Positions 51,449 through 60,733 of a stretch of 64,000 nucleotides of DNA are shown one piece after another (position 1 is the stretch's first letter; every line of letters starts with the position of its first letter). A program made the position numbers and the translations under genes. This stretch comes from Hymenobacter translucens. GTDB taxonomy: Bacteria; Bacteroidota; Bacteroidia; Cytophagales; Hymenobacteraceae. Under the pieces are notes generated by a model that made no database searches, was not told the origin of the DNA, and saw nothing but the letters and a program-made list of their open reading frames with translations. The stretch covers positions 62,001-126,000 of the forward strand of contig NZ_JAJERB010000010.1 of the NCBI RefSeq assembly GCF_020685205.1, read 5' to 3'.

Positions 51449-52192
51449 ATGAGCAAGATTCTGGCGTTTACAAACCAAAAGGGGGGAGTCGGCAAAACCA
51501 CGTCCACGGCCAACGTTGGGGCAGGCCTCGCCCGCGCTGGCCAGCGGGTGCTGCTGGTGGACCTAGACCCCCAAGCCAACCTGACCAAAGGCTTAGGCCT
51601 GGTCGATGCGGAGCAGAACGTGTACGGAGCCTTACTTGGTGAGTACCGCCTGAAAGCCTACGCGCTGCACGAGAACCTGGCGCTGGTGGCCGGCTCCCCG
51701 GCCCTGTCTGGTTTTGAGAAGGTCAAAGGCGACGAACTGGACCGCGAGTTTCTGCTGAAGGAATTGCTCGAACCCGTGCGCGAGCGCTGCGACTATATCC
51801 TGCTGGATTGCCCGCCGGCCTTGGGTCTAGTTACCCTCAACGCCTATGCCTGCGCCCAGGCCCTCTACATTCCGCTGGAGGCGCAGATGTACGCCGCCGA
51901 CGGATTGGAGAAAGTGCTGGAGCTGGTCGGCCGGGTGCGGCGGCGCCTAAACCCGGACCTGTCAGTGGGCGGCATCTTCTTTACCCGCCACGACGGCCGC
52001 AAAATACTGCGCCGGGAAACGGCCGAAGAACTGCGGGCGCTGTACCCTGGCTTGGTGCTGACCAGCTTCATCCGCGAGAGCATTGCCCTGGGCGAAGCGC
52101 CGCACCTGGGCCAGGATATTTTCACCTATGCCCCGCAGAGTGCCGGGGCGACCGACTATCAGGCGCTGGTCGCCGAAATTCTCACCCGCTAA
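51449..52192 (+). CDS. parA: ParA-family partition ATPase
   Basis: The product is 247 residues. The deviant Walker A is KGGVGKTTSTANVG (residues 10-23) and DLDPQANLT follows (about 37-45). Walker B is YILLDCPPALG. There is no N-terminal HTH, so it is a small ParA (type Ib-like or Soj-like) that binds nucleoid DNA and moves plasmid copies. The partner gene starts 17 nt downstream. Repeats that could serve as the centromere lie on both sides and inside the partner gene. Confidence 0.92.
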   Translation: MSKILAFTNQKGGVGKTTSTANVGAGLARAGQRVLLVDLDPQANLTKGLGLVDAEQNVYGALLGEYRLKAYALHENLALVAGSPALSGFEKVKGDELDREFLLKELLEPVRERCDYILLDCPPALGLVTLNAYACAQALYIPLEAQMYAADGLEKVLELVGRVRRRLNPDLSVGGIFFTRHDGRKILRRETAEELRALYPGLVLTSFIRESIALGEAPHLGQDIFTYAPQSAGATDYQALVAEILTR

Positions 52193-52209
52193 TCCGCTGC
52201 CTGCTTCCC

Positions 52210-52710
52210 ATGGCCAAGACCTTCAAAAACCTGCCCCGCCCCGGTGAGCTGACCGCGCCCAAGCCCACGTCCGAACGCGACTTTTTTGACCTCAGCGACG
52301 AGCCAGCACCCGCGAAAAAGCCCGCTGAGCAGTTAAAATCACCACGTAACACTGGTAACACTGGTAACACTGGTAACACTGGTAATATCAGTAATACCAG
52401 TAATACCAGTAATACTGGTGAGGTAACCGGTGCCGTTTCCCCCACGCACGCCGCTAAGGCTGCACCGGATGGGGTGCGTCAAACCTTTGTACTGAGCCGG
52501 GGCCACTTGGAGCAGTTGCGCGATTACGTCCATGCCCGCCGGGCCCAAGGAGAGTATACCTATTCCCAGAAGCAAGCCCTACAGGAGGCCTTAGAGTTGC
52601 TTTTTGCTGGCGCTGCCCCGGCCCCACCCCGGCCGGCCCAGGCACGGGAGCAAGAGCAACAGCGCCGGCAGCGTATTCAGCAGGGACGACGGCCCGAAGG
52701 CCATGAGTAG
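52210..52710 (+). CDS. partition adaptor candidate with NTG peptide repeats
   Basis: The product is 166 residues. The N-terminus has KTFKNLPRPGELTAPKPTSERDFFDLSD. Residues about 46-69 are a repetitive N-T-G / N-T-S tract encoded by the 9-bp repeats. The C-terminal half (VRQTFVLSRGHLEQLRDYVHARRAQGEYTYSQKQALQEALELLF) looks like a helical or ribbon-helix-helix DNA-binding domain, followed by a Gln/Arg-rich tail. Its place after parA makes it the likely ParB-like centromere-binding protein. No canonical ParB domain is present. Confidence 0.7.
   Translation: MAKTFKNLPRPGELTAPKPTSERDFFDLSDEPAPAKKPAEQLKSPRNTGNTGNTGNTGNISNTSNTSNTGEVTGAVSPTHAAKAAPDGVRQTFVLSRGHLEQLRDYVHARRAQGEYTYSQKQALQEALELLFAGAAPAPPRPAQAREQEQQRRQRIQQGRRPEGHE
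52345..52416 (+). repeat. 9-bp tandem repeat array, cluster 3 (8 copies), inside a coding sequence
   Basis: Eight in-frame 9-mers, first CGTAACACT, then three GGTAACACT, then GGTAATATC and AGTAATACC-type copies. They follow the same pattern as clusters 1 and 2 and are translated as Asn-Thr-Gly/Ser triplets. A further degenerate copy (GGTGAGGTA) follows. Confidence 0.9.
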
Positions 52711-52735
52711 CCAAATAGCTTCTTCATCTACCTAG

Positions 52736-54476
52736 ATACTGTTGGCGAATTGGGTTTGGGGTAAAAGGGCTATTTTCGGAGGTGTCCTAACCGCTTCTGC
52801 TCATGAGCCTGCACCCCCAACCCAGTATGCCTGTTCCGCCCCAGACGCGCCAAGTAGCGCAGGCGGCATTCCCACGCGGCAATCGCTACCTGCAGTTGCG
52901 CGATACCTTGGGTACCCTCTATGACGACGCCCTCTTTGCCGACCTGTTTCCAGCGCGGGGGCAAGCGGCCCAGGCGCCCTGGCAGCTGGCGCTGGTGACG
53001 TTGCTGCAATTTGCCGAGAATCTCTCCGACCGCCAAGCGGCCGATGCCGTGCGCAGTCGCATTGACTGGAAGTATTTGCTGGGCTTGGAGTTGACCGACC
53101 CCGGGTTTGACTTCAGCATTCTGTCCGAATTTCGCCAGCGGTTAGTGGCCGCCAAGGCCGAGGAGCGCCTGCTCACGCACCTGCTGACGTGTTGCCAGGA
53201 CCAGCAGTGGCTCAAAGCCGGGGGCAAACAGCGAACGGACTCGACCCATGTGCTGGCGCGTGTCCGGGACATGAACCGCCTGGAGTGCGTGGGGGAGACC
53301 CTGCGCTTTACCCTCAACCGCTTGCCGACGCTCGTGCCCGACTGGTTGGCCACTCATCTGCAACCAGAGTGGGCGGCCCGGTATGGTCCCCGAGCCGAGG
53401 AGTACCGCCTGCCGCACACCAAACCCCAGCGGAAAGCTTACGCGCAGCAAGTGGGTCGGGACGGCTGGGGGCTCCTGGAGCAAGTAGCGCGGGATGACCA
53501 AGCCACCGTGCTGTGGCAACTGCCAGCCGTTGACATCCTGCGCCGGGTTTGGCTCCAACAGTTTCGCCTGGTGGACGGTCAGCTCATCTGGCGCGTGGAG
53601 AATCAGGACGAGTTGCCGCCTTCCGCGCAGCTCATCAGCTCTCCCAACGATATAGAAGCGCGTTTTAGCCGGAAACGCACCACGACGTGGGTCGGCTATA
53701 AAGTCCATTTAAGCGAAACCTGCGAAGCCGACCACCCGCATCTGATTACGCAGGTCGCCACGACCGTCAGCACCGAGGCGGATTCGACGACCTTGCCGCA
53801 CATTCAGCAGGGATTGGCGGACCAGTCGTTGCTCCCGTCTCAGCAGTTGGTCGACACCGCGTATGTAAGCGCCGAGTTGCTCGTGCAGAGTCAGCAACTT
53901 CATCAGGTGGAGTTAGTGGGGCCCGCTCGCAAAGACCAGAAGTGGCAAGCGCTGGCGGGGCAAGGGTAGGCGGCGGCGGAACTCCACGTGGACTGGGACG
54001 CACAGCAAGCTACTTGTCCCCAAGGGCATACGACTCGCTCCTGGTTCTATACGATGGAAAAGGGCCAGCCCCGCGTGTTTATCAAGTTTTCCCGGAAGCA
54101 GTGCGGGCCCTGCCCCGTTCGGGCGCAGTGTACGCGGATGAAACGACGGGCCATTAAGTTGCGAGCCGACGCGCATTGCCAAGCCTTGCAAGCGTCCCGC
54201 GTGCGGAACAGTCAGGCGGACTGGCCCTTGCTCTATAACCAGCGAGCGGGCATTGAAGGCACGCTTTCGCAAGGGGGCCGGGGCTTTGGCATGCGCCGTT
54301 CGCGCTACATGGGCCTGGCCAAAACCCATTTGCAGCACGTCTTTATCGCGACGGCGATGAACCTGTCCCGTATCGTTAACTGGTTAAACGAAGTGCCGTT
54401 AGCCCAGACGCGGCGGGCCGCTTTCGAGCGGTTAATACCTCGGGCAATGGCTTGAAGGCGAATTCGCCAACAGTAT
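52736..54476. mobile_element. IS1182-family insertion sequence
   Basis: The element is 1741 bp with 16-bp terminal inverted repeats ATACTGTTGGCGAATT (52736-52751) and its reverse complement (54461-54476). It contains one transposase gene broken by an in-frame stop. No convincing target duplication was seen (CTAG on the left, CCCG on the right). Confidence 0.88.
52803..54455 (+). pseudogene. IS1182-family transposase with in-frame TAG
   Basis: The reading frame runs from the ATG at 52803 and is interrupted only by a TAG at 53967-53969; the same frame continues to 54455, for about 550 codons in total. The N-terminal DUF772 region (LVTLLQFAENLSDRQAADAVRSRIDWKYLLGLEL, DFSILSEFRQRL), the central RTDSTHVLARVRDMNR and the C-terminal GIEGTLSQGGRGFGMRRSRYMGLAKTHLQHV are all typical. 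The stop falls between the catalytic parts (ALAGQG then AAAELHVDWD). Unless read through, the enzyme is inactive. Confidence 0.85.
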
Positions 54477-54515
54477 CCCGTTGCAACGAGAACCCCGTAA
54501 GCAGTCAGGCGCCGC

Positions 54516-55625
54516 TTAGAACCGGGCGACCCGGCGCGTGGCCGTGCCCTGGGCGGTGGTCACGGTGAGCAGGGCCACGCCGCGGAACGGGCCAAAGTCA
54601 GCTCCATCCAGGTGCAGCGTGCCGGAGCTGCCGTTAAGCCGCCGGCTGAACAGCTGGCGCCCGGCCAGATCCGTGGCCAAGACGGTGAACTGGCCGCTGC
54701 CTTGGGGCACCGTCAGGGTGAGGGGGCTGCCCACGGCCGAGGGGTTCGGGTAGGCCGAGAGGGCCGCGTCGGTGGCTGCGTCGCGGGTGCTGCTGATGGT
54801 GCGCGGCCGGCGGTAGGTGTCGCGGTACTGCACGGCCGTGATGGTTTCGGCGGTGCCCGTCACCGTGGTGATGATGGTGAGCAGCGGCACGCGCTGGCTT
54901 CTGGCCAGCCACTTGTACTGGCGCTCGTGGCGCGGCACGGGCACACCCGGGGCCCCAGCCAAGGCAATGCTGTCGGAACCGGTCATGGTGCTCACCACGC
55001 GCAGCACGGCAAAGGTGCCGAAGGGGGTGGTCAGGGTACCCCAGCCGTCGGCGCGGTTCACGCGCTTCTGCGTGCGCTCAAAGTACAGGATGCCCTGCAT
55101 CTCGGCAACGAGCACCGAATTGCTCGAGTCGCGCCGCCCGTAGGTGATGGGCAGGCGGTACACTACGTCCTGCAGGGCCTGGCTCTGGTAGGTCGCCGTG
55201 ACGGGCAGGCCACTGACCACGGCCCCGAAGCCGACCGAGCGGTAGTCGGCGGTGGACTTGTTGTAGAAGTTGTAGGTTTCCGTGACGGGAAGGCCGGGTA
55301 TCGGCAGCGGCTCCGGCGACGCCTGGCTGGCCCGGTTGACGCCACCCAGCAGGCCGAACGCGAGCTGAAACAAGGCGGGCACGGTAACATAGCGGTCCAC
55401 GGTCTGGCCGGTGTGCTGCAGGGTGCTGTAGTTCCAGGTCTGGTTCGCGCCGTTGCGGCTCAGCGGCGGCGCGCCCATGGGCAGCGTCGGGGCGGCATTG
55501 CTCAGGCGCAGGGTGTCGCCCGCGGCCGGTAAATCGGCCGACACAATGGTAATGGGGGTTTGGGCATGGGCGCCCAGGCCGAGCGAAATTGCACCCAGCA
55601 GGAAAGAGTAAAAAGGTAACCGCAT
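54516..55625 (-). CDS. secreted protein with T9SS type A sorting domain
   Basis: The product is 369 residues from the ATG at 55625. The signal peptide is MRLPFYSFLLGAISLGLGAHAQ. The mature part is a beta-rich domain of unknown function (LRLSNAAPTLPMGAPPLSRNGANQTWNYSTL, TTPFGTFAVLRVVSTMTGSDSIAL). The C-terminal sorting domain reads SAYPNPSAVGSPLTLTV, then VLATDLAGRQLFSRRL and VALLTVTTAQGTATRRVARF. It should be exported by the type IX system and either anchored or released. Confidence 0.85.
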   Translation of the reverse strand: MRLPFYSFLLGAISLGLGAHAQTPITIVSADLPAAGDTLRLSNAAPTLPMGAPPLSRNGANQTWNYSTLQHTGQTVDRYVTVPALFQLAFGLLGGVNRASQASPEPLPIPGLPVTETYNFYNKSTADYRSVGFGAVVSGLPVTATYQSQALQDVVYRLPITYGRRDSSNSVLVAEMQGILYFERTQKRVNRADGWGTLTTPFGTFAVLRVVSTMTGSDSIALAGAPGVPVPRHERQYKWLARSQRVPLLTIITTVTGTAETITAVQYRDTYRRPRTISSTRDAATDAALSAYPNPSAVGSPLTLTVPQGSGQFTVLATDLAGRQLFSRRLNGSSGTLHLDGADFGPFRGVALLTVTTAQGTATRRVARF

Positions 55626-56157
55626 AAAGAGGGGTTGAAAGTAGGTGAATTGTATTTTCCTGAACGGCAGGCACTCAGCGCACCACGAAGATAATACCAA
55701 ACGCCTTTCGAAAAAGTTGCGTAAGTATAATTTTTTTTAGAAAGTGTCCCAAGACGCCCGCGGGGCTATTTTGGGGCCGGCACTACCAGCCTGCCGGCGG
55801 TGGCCGCTCCAATTTGCAGGAGAGTGGCCAGCCCCCCCTCGCTGCCTAAAGGGCCCTTGTCTCCGATAGGCCTCCCACCCGGCACATGCTGTGCTGCTGC
55901 GCCTTCCGGCTGCGTGCGCGCTTCTGCGCGTTGCTCTGGTGCCGCGCTCACCCCCAGGAGTGTTGCTGTACTCGGGGCGAATACGATTTTTTGCCCCGGC
56001 CAGCCGAAGCCCCTTGGCAGGGACCTGATTGCGGCGGGGCCGCCGAGCAAACCCGCACAGGGCCGGGTCAGAGGGATTTCCCTGAATGTTTAACTCCGCC
56101 CTCTATATTCGAAGGCACGAACAGGAGCAGGAGATGTTCCTACAGAAAAACCACCCC
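55626..56157. other. intergenic between divergent genes, no gene seen
   Basis: On the minus strand TATCTTCG (complement of 55686-55693) is one base off the -7 consensus, about 60 nt before the T9SS gene start, and could be its promoter. TATATTCG at 56104-56111 is a similar near match for the plus-strand gene. The remainder is GC-rich with only spurious open frames. Confidence 0.4.
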
Positions 56158-56874
56158 ATGACCCCTATACCCATCAGATTTTTAAACAGGGAAGGGAGAT
56201 TCAGTGCCCTGATTGCCCTGTTATTTTTCTGTCAAGCCGCCTCGGCACAACACGTGGAGGTTTCGGGAGGGGCCCACGTTCCCCTGTACTACGCGGCAGG
56301 TCTGGAATATTACTTTACTGACAAAGTTTCTTTAAATGGCCAGGGAGGGTTACTGACGAGTCCGTTTAATGATATGCTCATTGCCTTTGCCAAATCCCAA
56401 GGGGCTGACGAGGCAGTTCTTCGGTTTGTGGATGAATCGTACCGGGTGGGCTGGAATTTGCAGCCCACCCTTCAGTACCATGTCAAGCGAAACTACGCGG
56501 GCATCTTCTACTCGCACCTGAAAGTGAGCGGGGAGGTGGAGGCGGCGCAGGCCCTGGCCTTATTTGCCGGCTATTCAATCCCCTTCACGCTCCGGGCCAG
56601 CCTGGGCAGGTCCACGGTGGACTCGAACCTGCACAATGCCGGGCTGGTAGTGGGCCGCGTTTTCCCGTTGAAAAACCCGGCGCTGAGTCTGAAAACGGAA
56701 GCCTCCTTTGCCCGGACCTTTGGCTCACAAACCTACCTGAGGCGCCCCAATGGGCAGGAAGTGCCGGTGCTAAGCCAGTATGCCGACAACGAGCTCAGGC
56801 AGTACTACCGGGATTATGGCTACCTGCCATCCCTTAACCTGATTTTTGCTTACCGCTTCCCTGCCAAAGATTAG
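56158..56874 (+). CDS. outer-membrane-type hypothetical protein
   Basis: The product is 238 residues from the ATG at 56158. The signal peptide ends ALLFFCQAASAQ. The rest alternates hydrophobic and polar residues in short beta strands (HVEVSGGAHVPLYYAAGLEYYFTDKVSLNGQGGLL, NYAGIFYSHLKVSG, SLNLIFAYRFP) and ends in an aromatic, as in small outer-membrane beta-barrels. No specific family was recognised. Confidence 0.65.
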   Translation: MTPIPIRFLNREGRFSALIALLFFCQAASAQHVEVSGGAHVPLYYAAGLEYYFTDKVSLNGQGGLLTSPFNDMLIAFAKSQGADEAVLRFVDESYRVGWNLQPTLQYHVKRNYAGIFYSHLKVSGEVEAAQALALFAGYSIPFTLRASLGRSTVDSNLHNAGLVVGRVFPLKNPALSLKTEASFARTFGSQTYLRRPNGQEVPVLSQYADNELRQYYRDYGYLPSLNLIFAYRFPAKD

Positions 56875-57023
56875 AGGCGCTTCGCACCCGGCAGACCAGG
56901 CCATTATGGAAGGTGAGGTCTACGTCACACGTGTCCATTCCCTAGCGTGTAAATCCGCCCCTTTTGAAAACGCATCCCCTTGCGCCCTTTTCGCCTGTAA
57001 TAGGGAGCCAACCGCGGCCTTGT

Positions 57024-57055
57024 CTGTTTAATTGTTAAACCAAACAATTAAACAG
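57024..57055. terminator. perfect 13-bp hairpin between convergent genes
   Basis: CTGTTTAATTGTT and AACAATTAAACAG flank a 6-nt loop. It lies between the plus-strand gene ending at 56874 and the minus-strand SDR ending at 57092, so a bidirectional terminator is the simplest reading, although the stem is AT-rich and lacks a T-run. Confidence 0.5.
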
Positions 57056-57091
57056 GGCCGATAGTCAAAAAGAGGGGGGTAGAGCCTGGGC

Positions 57092-57868
57092 CTAGGCCTT
57101 CCAGGCGGCAAACTCGGTGGCGACCAGGCGCTGGCCGGTGAGGCCATTGCTTGCCTCCGAAGCCAGAAACACGATGGGCTCGGCCATCACCCCGGGGCTG
57201 AGCAGCTGGAACTTGCCGGCGATGGCCGCCCTGGCCGCCTCCGGAATCATGCCCGTGTCGGTGGCGCCGCCGGGCAGCAGCATATTCACGTCGATGTGCT
57301 GGGCGCGCAAGTCCTCGGCCATGATGAGCGACAGCGACTCCGCGCCCGCCCGCGACGGCCCGTAGGGGATAAAGCCCGGGCGGCGCATGGTTTCGTGGTT
57401 CATCGAGATGTTCACGATTTTGCCCCGGCCCTGGGCTAAAAACAGCGGCACGAAGGCCTTGGCCACCAGAAAATAGCCGGTCAGGTTGGTGTCAATCACG
57501 TCGCGAAAACCCTCCGCGCTCACCTCGTAAAACGGCTGCGGCCGGGTCAGGAACTCGGGGTTGACGGTGCGCATGCCGATGCCAGCGTTGTTCACGAGCA
57601 CATTAAGCTTCCCACCCCAGGTGGCGCCCAGCCAAGCCACGGCCCCGGCAATGGAGGCTTCGTCGCGCACATCCAGGGCAAGGCCGTGCACGTCGAGCTG
57701 GCGCGCTTGCAGCCGGGCCAGCGCCTGGGCCAGCTTTGCCGCGTCGCGGGCCGCAAGCACCACGGACGCGCCCGCTTCGGCCAGGGCCGTTGCCATTGCC
57801 AGGCCCAGGCCACTGGAGGCACCCGTGACAAGGGCAGTTTTACCGGTCAGGGTCGCGGTTGGGTTCAT
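57092..57868 (-). CDS. short-chain dehydrogenase/reductase with Arg in place of catalytic Lys
   Basis: The product is 258 residues from the ATG at 57868; the frame extends upstream without homology. The Rossmann motif TGASSGLG (15-22) and NNAG (93-96) are normal. Ser155 and Tyr169 are present, but the YxxxK motif reads Y169-G-P-S-R173, so the usual Lys is Arg. The C-terminus ends with a standard EPIVFLASEASNGLTGQRL. The substrate is unknown. Confidence 0.85.
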   Translation of the reverse strand: MNPTATLTGKTALVTGASSGLGLAMATALAEAGASVVLAARDAAKLAQALARLQARQLDVHGLALDVRDEASIAGAVAWLGATWGGKLNVLVNNAGIGMRTVNPEFLTRPQPFYEVSAEGFRDVIDTNLTGYFLVAKAFVPLFLAQGRGKIVNISMNHETMRRPGFIPYGPSRAGAESLSLIMAEDLRAQHIDVNMLLPGGATDTGMIPEAARAAIAGKFQLLSPGVMAEPIVFLASEASNGLTGQRLVATEFAAWKA

Positions 57869-58165
57869 AAAAGGATACGGAGTAAAAGGCGGGGGCAGGG
57901 ACCCTTGCGCCAGGCTATACGGTTGGGCTCGGTTAAAATTTTGGTTCCCAAGATACTGTGGAACCTGCGATGAAAAGGGGTGCCTGGAAAGGATACAAAT
58001 AGGCAGCACGGGCCGCCCTGGTGCCGCCATGGGCCTGGCTGCTTGCTATCCTGAACTTTTGCGGGGAGGGCCGGTTGTGGTCACGGTTTTCGGTGGCGAC
58101 TCCTCCGACGGGACCAGGCTACGGGAACCATCCGGCAGACCGCTTACTCAACATTCAGAACACTG

Positions 58166-58948
58166 ATGAAATCCACCTTCCTCTTCGCGGCCATACTGGC
58201 TGCTTGTGTAGTTCAGGCAAAGGCCCAAACCGCCCCCGCCGCCGCGCGCGCGGCCGCCGACCAGATTGCCACCAAGAAAGGCCCCCTGACGGTGCAGCCC
58301 ATCGCACACGGCAGCGTGGTGTTGACGTGGGGCGGCAAGACCGTTTACGTGGACCCCACCGGCGGGGCTGCGGCCTACGCCGGGCTGGCCGCGCCCGATG
58401 TCATTCTGATTACCGACATTCACGGCGACCACCTGGACCCGAAGACGCTGGCCAGTTTGCCCGTGGGCAAGGCCCTGCTGGTGGTGCCCCCGGCCGTGGC
58501 GGCCCAGCTGCCAGCCGAGTACAAAGCCCAGACCCGCATCCTGCGCAACGGGGAGCGGCTCGAAGCGCTGGGCCTGACGGTGGCGGCCCTCCCGATGTAC
58601 AACCTGCCCGAGGCGGCCGACGCGCCGCATACCAAAGGCCGGGGCAATGGCTACGTGCTGACCCTGGGCGGCAAAAAGGTCTACCTGTCCGGCGACACCG
58701 AAGACATCCCGGAAATGCGCGCCCTCAAGGGCATCGACGTGGCGTTTGTTTGCATGAACCTGCCCTACACCATGGACGCGCCCCAGGCCGCACAGGGAGT
58801 ATTGGCCTTCAAGCCGGGCATCGTGTACCCGTACCACTACCGGGGCCAGAACGGCTTGAGCGACGTGGAGGGCTTTAAGAAAACCGTGAACACGGCCAAC
58901 AAGAAAATTGACGTGCGGCTGCGCAACTGGTACCCGGCCGCCCAGTAG
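58166..58948 (+). CDS. exported metallo-beta-lactamase-fold hydrolase (UlaG-like)
   Basis: The product is 260 residues. The signal peptide is MKSTFLFAAILAACVVQAKAQ. The metal motif reads TDIHGDHLD, so the first His of HxHxDH is Asp, as in some UlaG-like proteins. Further ligand positions are likely in GNGYVLTLGGKKVYLSGDTED and YPYHYRGQ. It is therefore a periplasmic hydrolase of unknown substrate. It is divergent from the SDR and followed by a strong terminator. Confidence 0.82.
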   Translation: MKSTFLFAAILAACVVQAKAQTAPAAARAAADQIATKKGPLTVQPIAHGSVVLTWGGKTVYVDPTGGAAAYAGLAAPDVILITDIHGDHLDPKTLASLPVGKALLVVPPAVAAQLPAEYKAQTRILRNGERLEALGLTVAALPMYNLPEAADAPHTKGRGNGYVLTLGGKKVYLSGDTEDIPEMRALKGIDVAFVCMNLPYTMDAPQAAQGVLAFKPGIVYPYHYRGQNGLSDVEGFKKTVNTANKKIDVRLRNWYPAAQ

Positions 58949-58963
58949 GGTAACGCAACCACG

Positions 58964-59012
58964 AAGAACGTCCGGCCGAGCCTCTTGCTCAGCCGGACGT
59001 TCTTGTGTTTTA
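58964..59012 (+). terminator. rho-independent terminator after the hydrolase gene
   Basis: AAGAACGTCCGGC and GCCGGACGTTCTT form a 13-bp perfect stem followed by GTGTTTT, 15 nt after the stop. Confidence 0.85.
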
Positions 59013-59183
59013 GAGCCCAGCCAATGAATGGGGTTGGCGACGCCGCACTATATGCCGCCCGGAGCTGGAACCGTTTTGGCCTTAGACGAGGCACTCCTTT
59101 CTCTTTTGAACGTTTTCCTCCCCTACGCAGGCATTTTCAGCGCCTAAAAGGCATCTGCACCCGCGGGGCGGGGTGTCGGCCAA

Positions 59184-60137
59184 TTAATAGCGGGTTCCGG
59201 CGGTGCTGTCCGGCGGAAAGATGCTGTCAATTGCGTTGACCTCGTCGGGGCTCAATTGCAGCTCAACCGCTTTGGCATTTTCCTCCAGGTATTTTCTGCG
59301 CTTGGTGCCGGGAATGGGCACCAGGTCTTCTCCTTTGGCCAACACCCAGGCCAGAGCCAGCTGTGCCGCACCCACCCCTTTATCAGCGGCCAGCTTATTG
59401 AGCTTGTCAACGATGTCCAGGTTCTTTTGGAAGTTTTCGCCCATAAAGCGCGGGCTGTGCTTTCGGAAGTCGTCGTCTTCAAAATCATCCGGGCTTTTGA
59501 TGGCCCCGGTTAAAAACCCCCGGCCCAGCGGGCTGTAGGGAACAAACCCTATCCCCAGCCGGCGCACCGTGTCCAGCACCCCGTTGCTTTCCACGTCCCG
59601 GGTCCACAGAGAGAACTCCGTTTGCACCGCCGTTATCGGGTGGGTTTTATGCGCTCTTTCAATCAGCTCCGGTTCCGCTTCCGAAATGCCCAGGTAGCGC
59701 ACCTTGCCTTCTTTGACCAGTTCCGCCATGGCCCCGATGGTGTCTTCAATCGGAACGTTGGGGTCCATGCGGTGCTGGTAATACAGGTCAATGGTGTCGA
59801 CGCCCAGGTTTTTCAAACTTCCCTCGGCCGACTTGCGCACGGTCTCGGGTCGGCCGTCGATGCGCATCCCGTTTTCATCAAAGGCCACGCCGAATTTCGT
59901 CGCAATAAACGCCTGGTCTCGTTTTCCTTTGATGGCGCCGCCCACCAATATCTCATTGGTGTGCGGACCGTACAATTCGGCGGTGTCGAGGAAATTTATG
60001 CCCATTTCCAACGCCCGGTGGATGGTGGCCACGGATTCGTTGTCATTTCGGTCGCCATAAAAGGCGCTCATGCCCATGCAGCCCAACCCTATCGCGGATA
60101 CTTCGGGCCCATTTTTACCTAGTGTTCTCTTCTTCAT
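59184..60137 (-). CDS. aldo/keto reductase
   Basis: The product is 317 residues and full length. It contains IGLGCMGMSAFYG, the catalytic region FLDTAELYGPHTNEIL with Asp and Tyr, ATKFGV (Lys) and YYQHRMDPNVPIE (His). The NADPH-binding end is PIPGTKRRKYLEENAKAVE. It most resembles the AKR13/YajO-like general aldehyde reductases, and the substrate is not readable. Confidence 0.9.
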   Translation of the reverse strand: MKKRTLGKNGPEVSAIGLGCMGMSAFYGDRNDNESVATIHRALEMGINFLDTAELYGPHTNEILVGGAIKGKRDQAFIATKFGVAFDENGMRIDGRPETVRKSAEGSLKNLGVDTIDLYYQHRMDPNVPIEDTIGAMAELVKEGKVRYLGISEAEPELIERAHKTHPITAVQTEFSLWTRDVESNGVLDTVRRLGIGFVPYSPLGRGFLTGAIKSPDDFEDDDFRKHSPRFMGENFQKNLDIVDKLNKLAADKGVGAAQLALAWVLAKGEDLVPIPGTKRRKYLEENAKAVELQLSPDEVNAIDSIFPPDSTAGTRY

Positions 60138-60467
60138 CGTGTCGGGTGTTTTTGTGGGGTGTATTTCCGCTGTTAAGCATCTCTGTTTTTATTCACCTTT
60201 GCTTCTTTCATAGCGCGCGTCCTCGGTCAGGCTGGCCATTACGCGGCTATGGGCCACCCGTAAAAGCTGTTCAGGTGCGGATAAACTTCATGGGCCTGAT
60301 GCCCTTTACGGGCCTGAAGAACTTCCTGTTCGAAACTTCCCAATAGCTGTTGGAGTGCTTGTTAAGGCCAGGGCATCATGGGGGAAAATTGTTTAACGGG
60401 GTGTGTGCTTTGGCAAAACCAGCCATCTCTTATCTGGATGCTATTAATGTGACAGGCCTGATGGCTC
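60138..60467. other. intergenic, no gene seen
   Basis: These 330 bases contain only short open frames with no homology. The sequence leads into the HMG-CoA reductase remnant. Confidence 0.4.
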
Positions 60468-60670
60468 TAGACCATGTTCTGGCTGGCGTCGCCGGTGCTG
60501 AAATTGAAGCGCAGGTAGGCGATTTGTTGCTCAGATAAGTGTCGATGTATTGCAGCTTGGCCACGCTGGAGGTGCCTTCGGCCTGGGGGCGCATCAGGTC
60601 AATGTTGTCTTCCACCACTTGCCAAAGTCGTGGGCGCCGCGGGCGTCATTGAATACCAGGAACGCAGTTG
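60468..60670 (-). pseudogene. HMG-CoA reductase remnant
   Basis: On the minus strand, across two frameshifts, the pieces read VFNDARGAHDFGKW, then VEDNIDLMRPQAEGTSSVAKLQYIDTYLSNK, then IAYLRFNFSTGDASQNMV and a stop. The order and the TGDA-QNM signature match hydroxymethylglutaryl-CoA reductase. Only about 70 residues survive. The gene boundary on the right abuts the decayed transposase. Confidence 0.6.
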
Positions 60671-60733
60671 GTGAGTCAAATTAACTTGGGGATGAATAAG
60701 CCGAAGGTTGCCGCTTAGGAATACATCCAGGTT

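Noticed and set aside
50592..52416. CRISPR array
   Set aside because: Repeats are 9 bp, directly adjacent and without spacers; they fit iteron or centromere repeats, not CRISPR.
55766..56050. Minus-strand 94-codon open frame upstream of the outer-membrane-type gene
   Set aside because: Ala/Gly/Pro-rich translation with no homology, overlapping equally poor frames on the other strand.
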